The notes under the pieces were generated by a model. The model did not search any database. It saw only the letters and a program-made list of their open reading frames with translations, and was not told where the DNA came from. Positions 1 to 10,238 of a stretch of 64,000 nucleotides of DNA are shown piece by piece. The position numbers and the translations under genes are program-made. Source of the stretch: Nitzschia sp. DOCU1 (taxonomy: Eukaryota; Bacillariophyta; Bacillariophyceae; Bacillariales; Bacillariaceae); assembly GCA_951394045.1 (NCBI GenBank), contig OX595995.1:1364001-1428000 (forward strand). Direction: 5' to 3'. The stretch's first letter is position 1. Each line of letters starts with the position of its first letter.

Positions 1-1330
1 GGTTCTTGCTATGGACCGTTTTGGAAACAACCTTGGGAGAACCCAAGACTAGCTGCTGCTTGCTGTAGGATCTTTCTTCTTTTTTGGCAGGCGATGCTGT
101 CAACAAACGAACAACGTTTTTGGTAGGAGTCTTCTTGGTCGGTTTGCGTTTCTTGATGGGTGACTTGTGTCCTTCTTTCTTGGGAGTACAATCAGCCTTG
201 GAGGAGGATGGCTGAACTTGCTTCAAGGGCTTGCGAGGACGACGATTCGCCGTCTTTGGTTTAGTCTTGCTAGTCTTGTTGGTGACAGAAGCAGCAGAAG
301 TGGCACTCCCACGGCGAGGACTTGGAGTAGAAGCAGCTTTATCTTCTTGCTGATCCTCGGCTGCTGTTGCTGCTACTGCAGGAGGTGATGCTTGTTGAGA
401 GGCACATCCCAAGATATTCAAGCAATATTGACGATAGACGGGTTCCGCCAAGGCTGGTGGAAGACGTTGAATGACATCCAAGGCTTGTGGAACTTCGACG
501 AGACGACAAAAATGTCCCATGTTACAAAGCAAATAGGCAATATCGTCCTCATCAAACGTAATCTGCTGCTGCTTTTGAAAGAGGGCAGCTGCCAAAATCT
601 TGTTGCGACGTTGTCGTTGTCCACCAGGTGCGGGTGGAAAACTTCCCCATTCTTCGGCATCCTCATACAAGGAATGCAATGCCAAGATACGCATCGAGGC
701 CTGAACGTGTGGGGGCAACGAGCTACCGTGCATGCATTCCATGAGAATGTGTTGACGATACTCTATCATGTCGACCAAGACGACACGATAATCATGATCG
801 GTGGAACGATGTCCACCCTGGACGGCAATGCCCGACACCATGCGCTGTGCCAAAAAGTACATATTCTTGATTACCAAAGAAGCTCGATGACGAGGAACGT
901 CTTGCGCAAAGAGTTCTGGAAACCCGCGCTGGTGCAAGCCTTCGGTATACAAATGACCACTCGATTCGCCAGGATAGTACGATTCGAACACGCGACAGGG
1001 AGGACCGAGATATACATTGTTGTGGTTGTAGTCCACAAACAAGAAGGGATCGGGTTCCATACCAGCAGGTCCACCAGCCATGATCATGGCGGTTGCTGTG
1101 GCTGAGTCGACTGTTCCGCCTTGCTGTTGCTGCTGCTGCGGTGGGATTGCGGGCGGCAAGACAAGGGGTGGAGGAACTTGCAATGGTTGTTGTTGCTCTT
1201 GTTGGTTAGAGGACTCATGATTCGATACCTCCATGGAACGACCAAAGTCCGCAGTATGAGCCGTGCTGGGAGCCATGGTTGCTGCAAAGTCCGTGGGACT
1301 TGATTTCATTTGACTGGTGCTGGAATCCAT
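1..1330 (-). CDS. DUF4262-like Q-rich protein, 3' end outside window
   Basis: An open frame runs leftward from ATG at 1330 to the window edge, giving 443 residues without a stop, so the gene is partial. Residues 40-75 are Gln/Pro-rich. Around residues 128-140 it reads YTEGL then GFPEL, which resembles the opening of the DUF4262 domain (usual form YTVGL..G.PEL). Residues about 290-443 are rich in Lys, Ser, Thr and Pro and look disordered and basic. The neighbour at 2061-3269 has the same YT.G and G.PEL motifs and a matching stretch that follows, so the two are tandem paralogs on the same strand. DUF4262 has no established function that I can apply here. The basic tail could bind nucleic acid or carry a nuclear signal, but that is inference. 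Strand and frame are secure; the family name is moderate. Confidence 0.75.
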   Translation of the reverse strand, partial: MDSSTSQMKSSPTDFAATMAPSTAHTADFGRSMEVSNHESSNQQEQQQPLQVPPPLVLPPAIPPQQQQQQGGTVDSATATAMIMAGGPAGMEPDPFLFVDYNHNNVYLGPPCRVFESYYPGESSGHLYTEGLHQRGFPELFAQDVPRHRASLVIKNMYFLAQRMVSGIAVQGGHRSTDHDYRVVLVDMIEYRQHILMECMHGSSLPPHVQASMRILALHSLYEDAEEWGSFPPAPGGQRQRRNKILAAALFQKQQQITFDEDDIAYLLCNMGHFCRLVEVPQALDVIQRLPPALAEPVYRQYCLNILGCASQQASPPAVAATAAEDQQEDKAASTPSPRRGSATSAASVTNKTSKTKPKTANRRPRKPLKQVQPSSSKADCTPKKEGHKSPIKKRKPTKKTPTKNVVRLLTASPAKKEERSYSKQQLVLGSPKVVSKTVHSKN

Positions 1331-2060
1331 GCTGATCGATCGAGTGGAACAGGAGACAGACAGTGACAATACAGAGATGATATTCGATAGATACTTGATT
1401 CAAGGACTCTTTCAAAAGCAGAATAGAAGTGAAAGAGTAGGACGTTGGCTTGTTTGCCAAGACGATATTGTTGCGTTGGAGACTGCGATTGTGGTGGTGG
1501 TGGTTGCGGCTAATGACAAGGTTGAGAAGCAAATTGGCGGCCATGCGAAAACGCGCCTTGTTTCTCACGCAGCGCAAGGCTTCCCACAAGGCGAGAGGTC
1601 CAAATCTCTAATTATGGGATGGCAGTGTCCTATAATTAATTGCGCCGAATTTCGATCCTGCGTGAGTCACAGAGAGGCATATCTAACAATCGATGGAATT
1701 GATTTCTCGTAATGAAGTCGACAGAGTTCTTCTAAAAAAGAAAAGGCCGCCCGAACGACAGCTGTACGGTCACTTAATGGTAAACCAAGCCCAATGGATA
1801 CTCTCGCAACCTGCTACATACTACGGTAGACAAAGGTATGGATAAACGTTGGAAGTCGCGAAGGATCACGTAGCTATCTAGCTACTACTAGCTAGGAGTA
1901 TGAGATCATTCTAGAGGAGCTATCACACTTTGTTCTGGCTAGTATTCTAGTAGCAATGCTTCTTCTTCTGCTGCTACGACAAGAATATCCAGCAATGGCT
2001 CATGTTCGTTCACGATCTGATTGTCTCGAGTACAAAGTACTTCTGCTGAAAGAAGCATAC
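1331..2060. other. Intergenic region between tandem paralogs
   Basis: No convincing gene. The short open frames here lack family motifs and overlap each other. A CTAG-rich stretch lies near 1870-1950 (tagctatctagctactacta), like others scattered in intergenic DNA of this window. The region should hold the promoter of the gene ending at the left edge and the 3' end of the next gene. Confidence 0.5.
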
Positions 2061-3269
2061 CTAGTCGACGATGCCATATTCGGGGGTCATTGTGATGGTG
2101 GACGCAGATGAAGGACTTGGAGTGGTAGGAGTAGTGATGTGCATCACGCCAGCACCACCAGCAGGAGAGCTCCATCGAAAGCTGCGATTGTTTGTGGGGC
2201 AAGGACGGTTCTGGCGGCGAAGCATGGACGCCGCGAGGCGGGCCTGATGTCCCCAGTTGCTGTTGCGGGTACTAGTAGTAGGAGTGCGAGCAGCAGCAAC
2301 GGCAACAGCATCCGCGCGACAATACTGATACTGCTGCTGGTGGTGGCGGTGGTGGTGTTGCTGCTGCTGCAATTGCTGGATCGGTACTGCTGGTGCCGAA
2401 GAACGTCGCTGTGCGGCATCCATGGTGAAGCGTTCTCCCATTTCCAAGACGAATCGTTGAAAGGAGGGTGGCATTCGATACAGTACCGCGGGTGTATCGG
2501 GGACATTCAAAATCTGTAAAAAATGCGACGAGTACTTTAAAAAGTACGCAGCATCTTCAGCATCAAACAGAGACTCGTCGGACGAGTCATCCTCCGGGAC
2601 ACTCCATGCAGCAGCCATATCCTTGTCTTGTTGCTTTTGCTCCAACAAGGAAGAATAGGACGACGAAAAGGATTGCTGATGCCAAGTGCTGTTGTTTCGG
2701 GCAGTACTAATCCGACGTCCTCGGCAATCCATATTCAAGGCGGTCAAGAAAATCTTGTCGCGACGATCATGTCGACCCTTGGGAGGATACGGCAAAGTCG
2801 CCCATTCTTCCATTTCTGCGTCGCGAAACCAGGGAATCAAGAGTGTCACCTGGACCTTGGAAAGGTTGCGTGCGCTGGTGGCTTGTTGTTTCCACCATTT
2901 CGGCATGACATGGCAGAGCAAATTTTGGCGATATCCCACGTGGGTCACCTCCAACACCCGAAAGCAATATCGATTCTCTTCCATGACGCGATCGTTAGTG
3001 TAGAGCGCTCGTCCCTCCCCCAACCGAAGGACCAGTCGTCGCACCATGGAATCCACCATGTCATGACAAGCTGGGGGTATATCTTGCACCAAAAGCTCCG
3101 GAAGACCATGATGATACATTCCGACTGTATAGATTGTGCCCAGTTTGGTTGTTCCAGCGGATGATTCGGTCAAGGATGGAAGAGTGCTGCCGCCGCCCTC
3201 GCGCTGCGGCTTTGCCTTGAAGTCGTCGTCTTCGTCCCGGGAAGAATGAATGTAGACAATCGATGTCAT
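2061..3269 (-). CDS. DUF4262-like protein, tandem paralog
   Basis: This is a 402-residue single-exon frame from ATG at 3269. Residues 47-59 read YTVGM and GLPEL, then LVQDIPP, matching the start of the DUF4262 family. The region to about residue 165 aligns by eye with the left-hand neighbour: both have YRQ about 55-65 residues after the PEL motif and an AEEW/MEEW acidic-Trp motif later. The C-terminal third is low complexity, with Gln and His runs near residues 295-320. No signal peptide or membrane span is seen. Function is unknown; the pair probably arose by local duplication. Confidence 0.75.
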   Translation of the reverse strand: MTSIVYIHSSRDEDDDFKAKPQREGGGSTLPSLTESSAGTTKLGTIYTVGMYHHGLPELLVQDIPPACHDMVDSMVRRLVLRLGEGRALYTNDRVMEENRYCFRVLEVTHVGYRQNLLCHVMPKWWKQQATSARNLSKVQVTLLIPWFRDAEMEEWATLPYPPKGRHDRRDKIFLTALNMDCRGRRISTARNNSTWHQQSFSSSYSSLLEQKQQDKDMAAAWSVPEDDSSDESLFDAEDAAYFLKYSSHFLQILNVPDTPAVLYRMPPSFQRFVLEMGERFTMDAAQRRSSAPAVPIQQLQQQQHHHRHHQQQYQYCRADAVAVAAARTPTTSTRNSNWGHQARLAASMLRRQNRPCPTNNRSFRWSSPAGGAGVMHITTPTTPSPSSASTITMTPEYGIVD

Positions 3270-4960
3270 AATGATGAATGGCTGTGAAACTTATTTCGAT
3301 GATGGTAGCAGCAGCAAGAGAAAAAGGAAAAATGGCTCGTTCCCACTGTTGCGGAATGATCGAGAGTGGCAGAGTAGCAGCAATGCGGAGTGGTGGGCCG
3401 TGGTGGCTCCTATGTAGGCGTTCTCTGAACAAGATCCGCGGGTTTGTTCGGTCATCCCCACACATATGCCCTCCAAGAGACCGATTGCAGTCAATCAAGT
3501 CGGAACTGGGATTCACGGCTACTCACGAATATGCCCTTGGGTGGCAACAACGCGGCTGATGGTACCCCTCCGACCAACAACAAGAAGCAAAAAGTTCTTC
3601 CAAAGCTCCTTGCGAGCTACCAAGTCAGTCATGGCGGCTGTGGCTGCTGCTGCACAGCTCCACTATGCCGTGGGAGTCGAAAAGTAGGAGGGCGCAGAGT
3701 ATAGTAGTAGAAGACGGTCGGTCACCGCGAGGGCATGGTCATCCGTTTGTCCTTTTAGTTCGCGGCGGTCTCCTCTAGGAGACTACGTAGTTCTGTCTGC
3801 TGACTCACGATAGAGAATGCATCGTCTAGCTGCAATGTCCATCGTCGCCTGGGCCGCATCACGCGCCAAAGGAGGAGCTTGGGATACATCACCGTTCCCA
3901 CTCTTGCCCATCCAAAACCCTTTGTCGTCTACCCATTCCGTTGGGGCACCAGCGCCGCAGCCGGTTTTTGGTGGTTGTGGAGCTCGTCCTTGCTCCTTGT
4001 CGTGGTTTTCCAACGCAATTGTTTGATTGCTCTTATTACTAGTAGCCGCCCGCAGCTCCGCAACAACAATACAAGGATTGTGTGACTTTTGGCTCGCACA
4101 AACGTTCGCATGAAGTGAATGACATTTGCAATGAAAAGGAAGCTTTCATGATACGCACCCCTCAAGAATATCATCAGGCATTCAAGCCGTTATCGGGGGC
4201 AAGATCATGGAAAGGGCTGCTGGTTGCCTGACGGTCGAAACGGGACCTTGTTACCGTCCAGGTGGTAGGATCATACTGGCAGCATCATATACGGTCAACA
4301 CCAATCTCCTTTGGGGGAAAGGCAGAATCGTACTTGGAGAAAGTCGGCAGTACCAAAACCAGGAGCCCACTGGAATGAGATGCCCTGGGTCAAAAATGGC
4401 GGCATTAGTAGGCAGCAGCAGGGAGAGACAAAGATGGCTGGCAAGGTCCATGATAATGTCGTCAGAGATAGTAGTATTGCTGTGTGTCGTCGACCGAAAC
4501 ATCTAAACATGTGTGCATTGTTTTAGATCCTCTTGAACTCTTTCGTCGTCAATCGTCGCATCAGCCAGGAGTACGGTACTGCACAACTAATGCCGCTGCG
4601 TCTTCATTGTTGAAATCATCTCGAATCATTATCGACCCCCCACCAGTCACAAAGGCGGCACTTGAATAGCAACTTTCATTGACCGAGTTGACGCAGAATA
4701 GATGCTTTCTCGCTTGGGCGCAGCTTGTGCAAGCCCGACGTGGTCATCGTGGTATCTTGGGATCTTGGGATGACTGACTCGGAGAGTGAGGCTTTTTTAG
4801 ATCATTGGCAGACACGAGCACGAGACAGCCTAACGCACCTCGCGAGGTTCCCCACATGCTTTCGCTCAATTGAAATGTGGCGGGAACAAACTCAACGCTG
4901 CAGTTCTTGCGCAAAAGGTTAAAAGACGTTATAATTTCTTTAAGTTTTTACGCGGGAAAG
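3270..4960. other. Long intergenic stretch, no supported gene
   Basis: About 1.7 kb with only short frames on both strands. The best is an ATG frame at 4207-4506 (99 codons), with no recognisable motif and competing frames opposite. A 3783-4013 minus frame begins at TTG, not ATG. I see no tRNA, repeat array or transposon end. Confidence 0.45.
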
Positions 4961-4963
4961 ACA

Positions 4964-5058
4964 ATGTGTGCGAGCCGGCAGCGAGAGCCGCGTGCGCGAA
5001 GACGCCCAAGTTCCGATTCCGGACAGAAATCTCGCAGACAGCTGCGGAACGAAGGAAA
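4964..5058 (+). CDS. Possible 5' exon of the exonuclease gene
   Basis: ATG at 4964 opens a basic Arg/Ser-rich frame that meets a GTAAGT donor at 5059. A pyrimidine-rich acceptor (ttttcttctgcag) ends at 5162. Splicing out 5059-5162 (104 bp) joins this frame in phase with the codons that lead into ATG 5200, without a stop, and would add about 44 residues rich in Arg. The alternative is that this is a 5' UTR intron and translation starts at 5200. Splice signals are good; coding status is uncertain. Confidence 0.4.
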
Positions 5059-5199
5059 GTAAGTGCTTCCGTTGGATCTTAGTGGGGGGAGCGCTGTCAC
5101 GACGTTGACGTTGAGTCGTTCAAGAATAAAGTTTACAAGTGGTCTTACATTTTCTTCTGCAGTGACAAGCAATGTCACAATAACGTTGTCATCCAAACC

Positions 5200-6331
5200 A
5201 TGAAGCATCTTTATCACAGCACCATGGCACCTTTGACTATGGGAGGCCAGTTTGATGCGATGAGTCATCAGCGCCAAGCCTATGACTATTGGTATCAAGC
5301 TGGCCCGTCAAACAGTTGGTCTGCAGATTCCACTTCGTCGACATCCGATTCGTCAACATCCTTTGATTCCAATCACCTCGAAGAGAGCCCTACTCCGTCT
5401 CTAAGGGATAGTCAACAACGACGAGGACGAAATCCTCATTGGCGTCCGCGCTCTGCTGCCGTGTCACCCATGTATTCGCCGGGGTATGGAACTCCTCCAA
5501 CCTCAAAACGTAAGGTTGGCAATCCTCCCCCTAAGACGCTTCCTGAGTTTGCGCCAGGACAATGTGTCGCATTAGATGCCGAAATGGTTGGAGTGGGCGA
5601 GTATGGAGAAGATTCTTCTGTAGCTCGGGTTGTGGTGGTAAATTGGGACGGGGAGGTTCTGTTTGATGAGTACATTAAGCAAACGCAGCCTGTGACAGAT
5701 TATCGAACATTTGTTTCGGGGATCACGCCCGATCATTTGTGTGGAGCCACACTTACGCTGCGTGATGCCCGCAAACGCATCCTCAAGATTATTTATGGAC
5801 GCTTTCTTATTGGGCATGCTCTAAAGAACGATCTCCAAGCCTTGGGGATCTCTCATCCATGGTGGTTGATTCGAGATGTAAGTTGACCATGTTTATACGC
5901 CAGTCTTGGACTTGATTTTGTTCTAATATGCTCATTCTTATTTCCATGTCGTGTAGACGGCTCGCTATGAACCGTTCATGCAACAATTCTTGCCTGATGC
6001 CACATTCTGGCCCAGGAAGTTGAAGGATCTCTCCTTGGAGTTGCTGGGAAACAACATTCAAACCTACGGAAAGCCCCATAGTCCATACGAAGATGCCATG
6101 GCTGCGATGAATCTCTACAAGTTGGTTCGAATGGAGTGGGAACGCCTCATGCAAAAGAAAGTATCCAAGACGAATGAAATTCAGGCTGAAGAACGTATCT
6201 TCATGAAGAAGTTGGCCAGGCAACAACACGAGTGGGCGCGTCAACAACAAGCAGCATATGTGCACATGCATCAACAAATGATGTGGCAACAGCAACAGTA
6301 TGCTAGTATCCAATCCCATCAGGCGTCGTAG
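5200..6331 (+). CDS. DEDDh 3'-5' exonuclease, REXO4/ISG20 type
   Basis: Two exons, 5200-5877 and 5957-6331, are joined across a 79-bp intron (GTAAGT at 5878, GTGTAG ending 5956, phase 0), giving 350 residues. Exonuclease motifs are in order: Exo I D126-x-E128 in LDAEMVG, Exo II with D211 in GHALKNDLQAL, and Exo III H267-x4-D272 in HSPYEDA. Together these define the DEDDh fold of the REXO4/ISG20 group, which trims RNA 3' ends and in REXO4-type proteins acts in rRNA processing in the nucleus. The N-terminal 110 residues are Ser/Thr/Pro-rich. The C-terminal tail is Gln/Met/His-rich and helical. The catalytic set is complete. An upstream in-frame exon is possible (see 4964-5058). Substrate is inferred from family only. 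Confidence 0.9.
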
Positions 6332-6546
6332 GCAATCTGCACTTGACGGGAACGAGTGCGTGGCTCCAATCCGCGTATACAAAACAATCAGCTTCTATAT
6401 TGAAGCTACATAAAAAGAAGGGCAAGCATAAGCTAGAAACCCCATACTCTCGTTAGATCTTAGCTATAGTACTCTAGATACCCCAATAGGTTGTTATGAG
6501 CCAACTTTCGTATGATTGCTAGTGTTGCCGAGCGCGCTCCCCGTTA

Positions 6547-7068
6547 TTACGTTCGATCCCCAAAGCCCAACCCAGAGTCTAAATAGGAATGTCCCGATAT
6601 TTGAACATGCCCAGCTTCTTGCAAGACTTGTAGCTTGGGTCGAAATTCTAAAAAGGCGGCCGATGACCTGTGCACCTGCATGTAAGCCACATCCTTGTCG
6701 CGATATCGTTCTAGAACTAACACTTGGAGCGGATCCTTGTCCGACAATAACACTTCATACGCCAAGGTATTTGGTTCGTGCTCTCGAACGTGCTGAGCAA
6801 CCGGTTGGAAAAATTCTAGAAATTGATCCTTATACTCGGCGGCAGAGAATTGCAGCGTCACCAAGAGGGAAAACGCGGGGGGAGCATGGGAGGCCGAGTT
6901 TTTCTGCAGCGAGGAAGTGGTGGAAGCAGTCGCGATACCAAGGCGGTGAGCGCCATTTACATATTCAAATCCCCACACCAACACGGCAAGAATAGATAAT
7001 GTCACCACCCACGCCGACGAAACCCTCCTTACCGGTACATGCTGATTCGGTCTTGATGGAATGACCAT
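6547..7068 (-). CDS. ABM-fold (monooxygenase-like) membrane-anchored protein
   Basis: A 173-residue single-exon frame from ATG at 7068. Residues about 18-38 form one hydrophobic span near the N-terminus, a signal anchor or signal peptide. Residues about 66-150 fit the antibiotic-biosynthesis-monooxygenase (ABM, YgiN-like) ferredoxin fold: a beta strand (FSLLVTLQF), then a helix with an FLEFFQPVAQ pattern, NTLAYEVLLSDKDP, LVLERYRDKDVAYMQVHRSS and FLEFRPKLQ. Family members act on quinones or other aromatic substrates, or bind haem; no specific reaction can be assigned. It is divergent from the next gene, with 382 bp between the starts. Confidence 0.7.
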   Translation of the reverse strand: MVIPSRPNQHVPVRRVSSAWVVTLSILAVLVWGFEYVNGAHRLGIATASTTSSLQKNSASHAPPAFSLLVTLQFSAAEYKDQFLEFFQPVAQHVREHEPNTLAYEVLLSDKDPLQVLVLERYRDKDVAYMQVHRSSAAFLEFRPKLQVLQEAGHVQISGHSYLDSGLGFGDRT

Positions 7069-7450
7069 GGTGATGAATGACGCAAATGGAACTCGTCGTC
7101 GTTGGATCAGGAGAACGTTGGATGGGCTTCAGCACTCCTCACTTAGATTCCAAATTCTTTGTAGCGACGAGCCTCTTTTGGGGAAGTAACAAGATGGTCT
7201 CGTAGTGTCCTTTGGAACACTCAAGAGGAAAACTCCAGGCAGGCCTGTTGTCCGACGCGAGAGGGTCATCGTCACATTTTGTGATCGTCGGCATCATCAT
7301 CCCCCCATCAAAAGCGCGGGTAAAAGGGGGAAAAGAAGCTTAAATTAGTCGAACTTGTCGATTTCCCTCTTCAGATACGATGGGATGAGAGCGGTTGCGA
7401 CTGCATTTCGATATATGAAGTAACACCAAGTGGAACCTTCTTCTATAATC
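7069..7450. promoter_or_regulatory. Shared upstream region of divergent genes
   Basis: The 382 bp between the ATG codons of the ABM gene (minus) and the glycosyltransferase-like gene (plus). It must hold both promoters. No clear TATA box or known operator was recognised. Confidence 0.4.
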
Positions 7451-8818
7451 ATGACGCTTTCTCGACCAGAAACGGGGAAGAAGATTCTTCAACATGATGG
7501 CGAGGATAGTTGTTGTTGTTGTACTGGCATTTTTTTAGCGGGACCAAGACCACGATGTATTCGTATCCATGAGGAACTCGCAGGAAGAAACTGTTTTTTT
7601 GTTATTCGGGTGGCTCTTTTATTCTTTGTGTTGGGGTGGTGGACTGCCTCGTATACTTTCGTTTTCTTATCGGCCTTTGGTGCACAAGAAGTTTCTTCTT
7701 CTCAGACGAAACTGCTGGCTGGTGCTAGTAGTGAAGAAAGAAACAAGAACAGCACCAACGGCGACGAAGCGCTGCTACTATCGGCCTTTGGTGCACAGGA
7801 AGTTTCTTCTTCTCAGAAGAAACTGCTGTCTGGTGCTATTAGTAAAGAAAGAGACAACAACAGCAACACCAACGACGACGACGACGAAGCGCTGCTACTG
7901 ATTCGCGGCTCGAGACCACGACAACAACGAATTGCTCTCATGTTCGGCGGCGCCCCCAGGACGCTGGCACAAACAGGAGTAATGACCTCGCATGTTGTTA
8001 ACGTTATCAATTCACTTGGTGCTGGTGGCGTGGACATTGTCGACGTTTTCTTTCATCTGAACAATGGGACGTCGGACGGAGCCTATACTAGCAACAACAT
8101 GCGCAGGGGGGCAACAATGGAGCCTTTCACTGAAGACGCCCTCAAACAACTCAAAAACTTGACCAAGCCGGTCCAGCTAATCCTTCATACGGATTCAAGC
8201 TGCACTGGTCTGAATGGATCCCTTGCAGAGCACAGTTGCTGTCGGTCGCCCACACAACCAAGATGGCAGAACAACTTTTTGCAATTCGCGTACCTACGCC
8301 ATTCCTACCGCGAGGTCAAACAATACGAACGTGACAATAATTTTACCTATGACTGGTTTGTTCGGTTACGACCCGATGTGGCGTGCTTTGAACCAATGCC
8401 CGCGGTGCGCTCACTCTCCCCAAGACGGTTCTATCTTGCCACGAAGGAGCGATTCCACGGAATGAATACAAATGACTACATTTTTATCGTGCCAAGGAAT
8501 CTGTCCCATTCCTTTTTTGAGGAACAAATCATGACTATTTTCGATACTACCTGTGCAAAAGGCACGTCCGAGTGGCCTGCCGAAACCACAATGTTCAAAT
8601 ATTCGCCCAAGCTTCCCTATCAGGCATTGCCGTTTCCCTGCGTACATGTTATGGGGCCAGACTCTGCAGAATGCCATCGGCTTCACCGAAAAGACGGGCC
8701 GTCAATCCCGACTATATTTGAATTGGAACAGTCTAAGTTTGACAAGGGCATGACTTTTGAGCAGGGCTGCCTCAAACTGGCTTCCGAAGGATACTTCGGA
8801 AATCAAAGTCACGTCTAG
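7451..8818 (+). CDS. Type II membrane glycosyltransferase-like protein
   Basis: 455 residues from ATG at 7451. One membrane span lies at about residues 49-73, giving a short cytosolic tail and a large luminal part, as in Golgi glycosyltransferases. The stem at about residues 74-150 contains two imperfect copies of a 37-40 residue unit (SAFGAQEVSSSQ...EALLL) encoded by 7670-7780 and 7781-7900. The luminal domain opens with RIALMFGGAPRTL, carries several N-x-S/T sites and Cys residues, and has WFVRLRPDV, a pattern common in protist glycan-modifying enzymes where the Arg-x-Arg-Pro-Asp follows a nucleotide-sugar fold. The exact family and donor sugar are unknown. Convergent with the transporter gene downstream (148 bp apart). 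Confidence 0.6.
   Translation: MTLSRPETGKKILQHDGEDSCCCCTGIFLAGPRPRCIRIHEELAGRNCFFVIRVALLFFVLGWWTASYTFVFLSAFGAQEVSSSQTKLLAGASSEERNKNSTNGDEALLLSAFGAQEVSSSQKKLLSGAISKERDNNSNTNDDDDEALLLIRGSRPRQQRIALMFGGAPRTLAQTGVMTSHVVNVINSLGAGGVDIVDVFFHLNNGTSDGAYTSNNMRRGATMEPFTEDALKQLKNLTKPVQLILHTDSSCTGLNGSLAEHSCCRSPTQPRWQNNFLQFAYLRHSYREVKQYERDNNFTYDWFVRLRPDVACFEPMPAVRSLSPRRFYLATKERFHGMNTNDYIFIVPRNLSHSFFEEQIMTIFDTTCAKGTSEWPAETTMFKYSPKLPYQALPFPCVHVMGPDSAECHRLHRKDGPSIPTIFELEQSKFDKGMTFEQGCLKLASEGYFGNQSHV
7670..7900 (+). repeat. In-frame tandem duplication in stem region
   Basis: Two adjacent copies of about 111 and 120 bp, both starting tcggcctttggtgcaca and ending gaagcgctgctact. Length differences are multiples of three and come from added Asp/Asn codons, so the frame is kept. 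Confidence 0.85.
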
Positions 8819-8966
8819 CTAACATCATTTATTAGGCTTTCACCTCGGCAAGAACGGACCCCTTCCAAGTAATCCACAGCGTCTCGATGATGAGCTACTC
8901 CTGACTGGCTTTATTCTACAAGTTAGTAGTTGTAGTAGATTTCCTGAATGGCTGCTGCTGCTGTAA

Positions 8967-10238
8967 TCAGGAGTCGTGATAGTCGTCGTCATTAGCTTCT
9001 GGTTCATCTCGATACTCCAAGGACATGTGCGAGATTCCCCCAAGATCATCATGCGACATACTTGGAGCTTCGAATTGACGAGACAATACTCCAAGAACCT
9101 GATCGGGTGGTGGTGGTGTTACTGCTGTCTCCTCTGATTCTTCTTGCTGTTGCCCCAAATTGACCAGCACAAATCCGCACAGTACCGATACGGCTCCCAC
9201 CACTGATGCCGTATCCATCACATTGGGTCGTCCCATGACAACATCACTGGCAAATGCCAATGGTATCGTCAACCCTAATCCTACGGTAGCCACAGTCGCC
9301 GACGTCAAGACGACCGCCCGTGCCCACAAGTAATCACTCAGAGCATTGTCCAATAATCCCTTGACAAGTAAACAACCAAATACAAACCACGTCAATCCCG
9401 TGTTTTGAAAAAATCCTTGATACATGGCAATGGGACTCAACAAAACAAAATTCCAAAGTCCGACAAAACCCAAAAAGAGTTGCATACTCATGAGAGATTC
9501 ATCTCGTGGACAAAGTAATCGAACCATCATGGCATATCCTCCATACCCCACGGCAGACAATAAACCAAGACAATCACCCCATAGTTGTTGTTCATTGTCG
9601 GTAGTGTCATTATCTTTTGTTTCAATATCATGAAGTCCCGTCAATATACTCCCCGTCATGCCCAAGACAATTCCAAAGAATTTGTACCACGTAAAGTGTT
9701 CATCTTTTGCCCCCAAAGCAAACAAGAAGGTAAACAAACTTCCTGTGCTCGCCAACACGGTACTGGAGGTAATGCTGGTATATTTCAGACTGGCCCCATA
9801 GGCGTAATTCGACAAAAACCACACGGGAGCAATCTTGGCGGCGGCTCGATAGTGATCGCGGGTCGTCCAATGATGCCGGGAGGGTCTATGCCCGACAAGA
9901 CCCCATGCATCATCCTCTTCCTCCAAGTGGTTATCAGCCGAAGCAGCGGGAGGTGATGGAATGCTTTCATATCCCACATCATTGTCATCGTCATCAGTAG
10001 GTACCGCTTCGAGTCGTTGCTCGTCACGAGCAATTGTCGGAAAACATTTATGGTGAAGCCATTGGAGTGGCAAAAAGCAAGTAAACAATGACACACCAGT
10101 GTACGTTAATAAAAACGGAGAATCAAAGCTAACCTTGTCCGAGTAAACAAATTGTACCAAGACACTGGCTGCCGCCCAAATCAAGGAAACACAAAGAATA
10201 AACACGAGACCCAGGGTGTATGAAGGCGACAGTGGCAT
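8967..10238 (-). CDS. SLC35F5-like EamA-family transporter
   Basis: 423 residues from ATG at 10238, single exon. About ten hydrophobic spans are visible, starting LGLVFILCVSLIWAAASVLVQF and FLLTYTGVSLFTCFLPLQWL. An acidic cytosolic loop (residues about 90-125) separates the first two spans from the rest, as in SLC35F5 and its plant and fungal relatives. Motifs such as WFLSNYAYGASLKYTSITSS and STGSLFTFLFAL are typical of the group, in which the two EamA halves form the transport path. The C-terminal tail is acidic and likely cytosolic. Substrate is unknown; the family sits on Golgi, vacuole or mitochondrial membranes. The 5' leader carries a CA/TG-rich simple repeat (10241-10268). Confidence 0.85.
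   Translation of the reverse strand: MPLSPSYTLGLVFILCVSLIWAAASVLVQFVYSDKVSFDSPFLLTYTGVSLFTCFLPLQWLHHKCFPTIARDEQRLEAVPTDDDDNDVGYESIPSPPAASADNHLEEEDDAWGLVGHRPSRHHWTTRDHYRAAAKIAPVWFLSNYAYGASLKYTSITSSTVLASTGSLFTFLFALGAKDEHFTWYKFFGIVLGMTGSILTGLHDIETKDNDTTDNEQQLWGDCLGLLSAVGYGGYAMMVRLLCPRDESLMSMQLFLGFVGLWNFVLLSPIAMYQGFFQNTGLTWFVFGCLLVKGLLDNALSDYLWARAVVLTSATVATVGLGLTIPLAFASDVVMGRPNVMDTASVVGAVSVLCGFVLVNLGQQQEESEETAVTPPPPDQVLGVLSRQFEAPSMSHDDLGGISHMSLEYRDEPEANDDDYHDS

Noticed and set aside
392..1105. 237-codon plus-strand frame
   Set aside because: It is antisense to the DUF4262-like gene, whose frame runs the whole length to the window edge and has a paralog next door.
4207..4506. 99-codon ATG frame
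   Set aside because: No motif, competing frames opposite, and no paralog or signal to support it.
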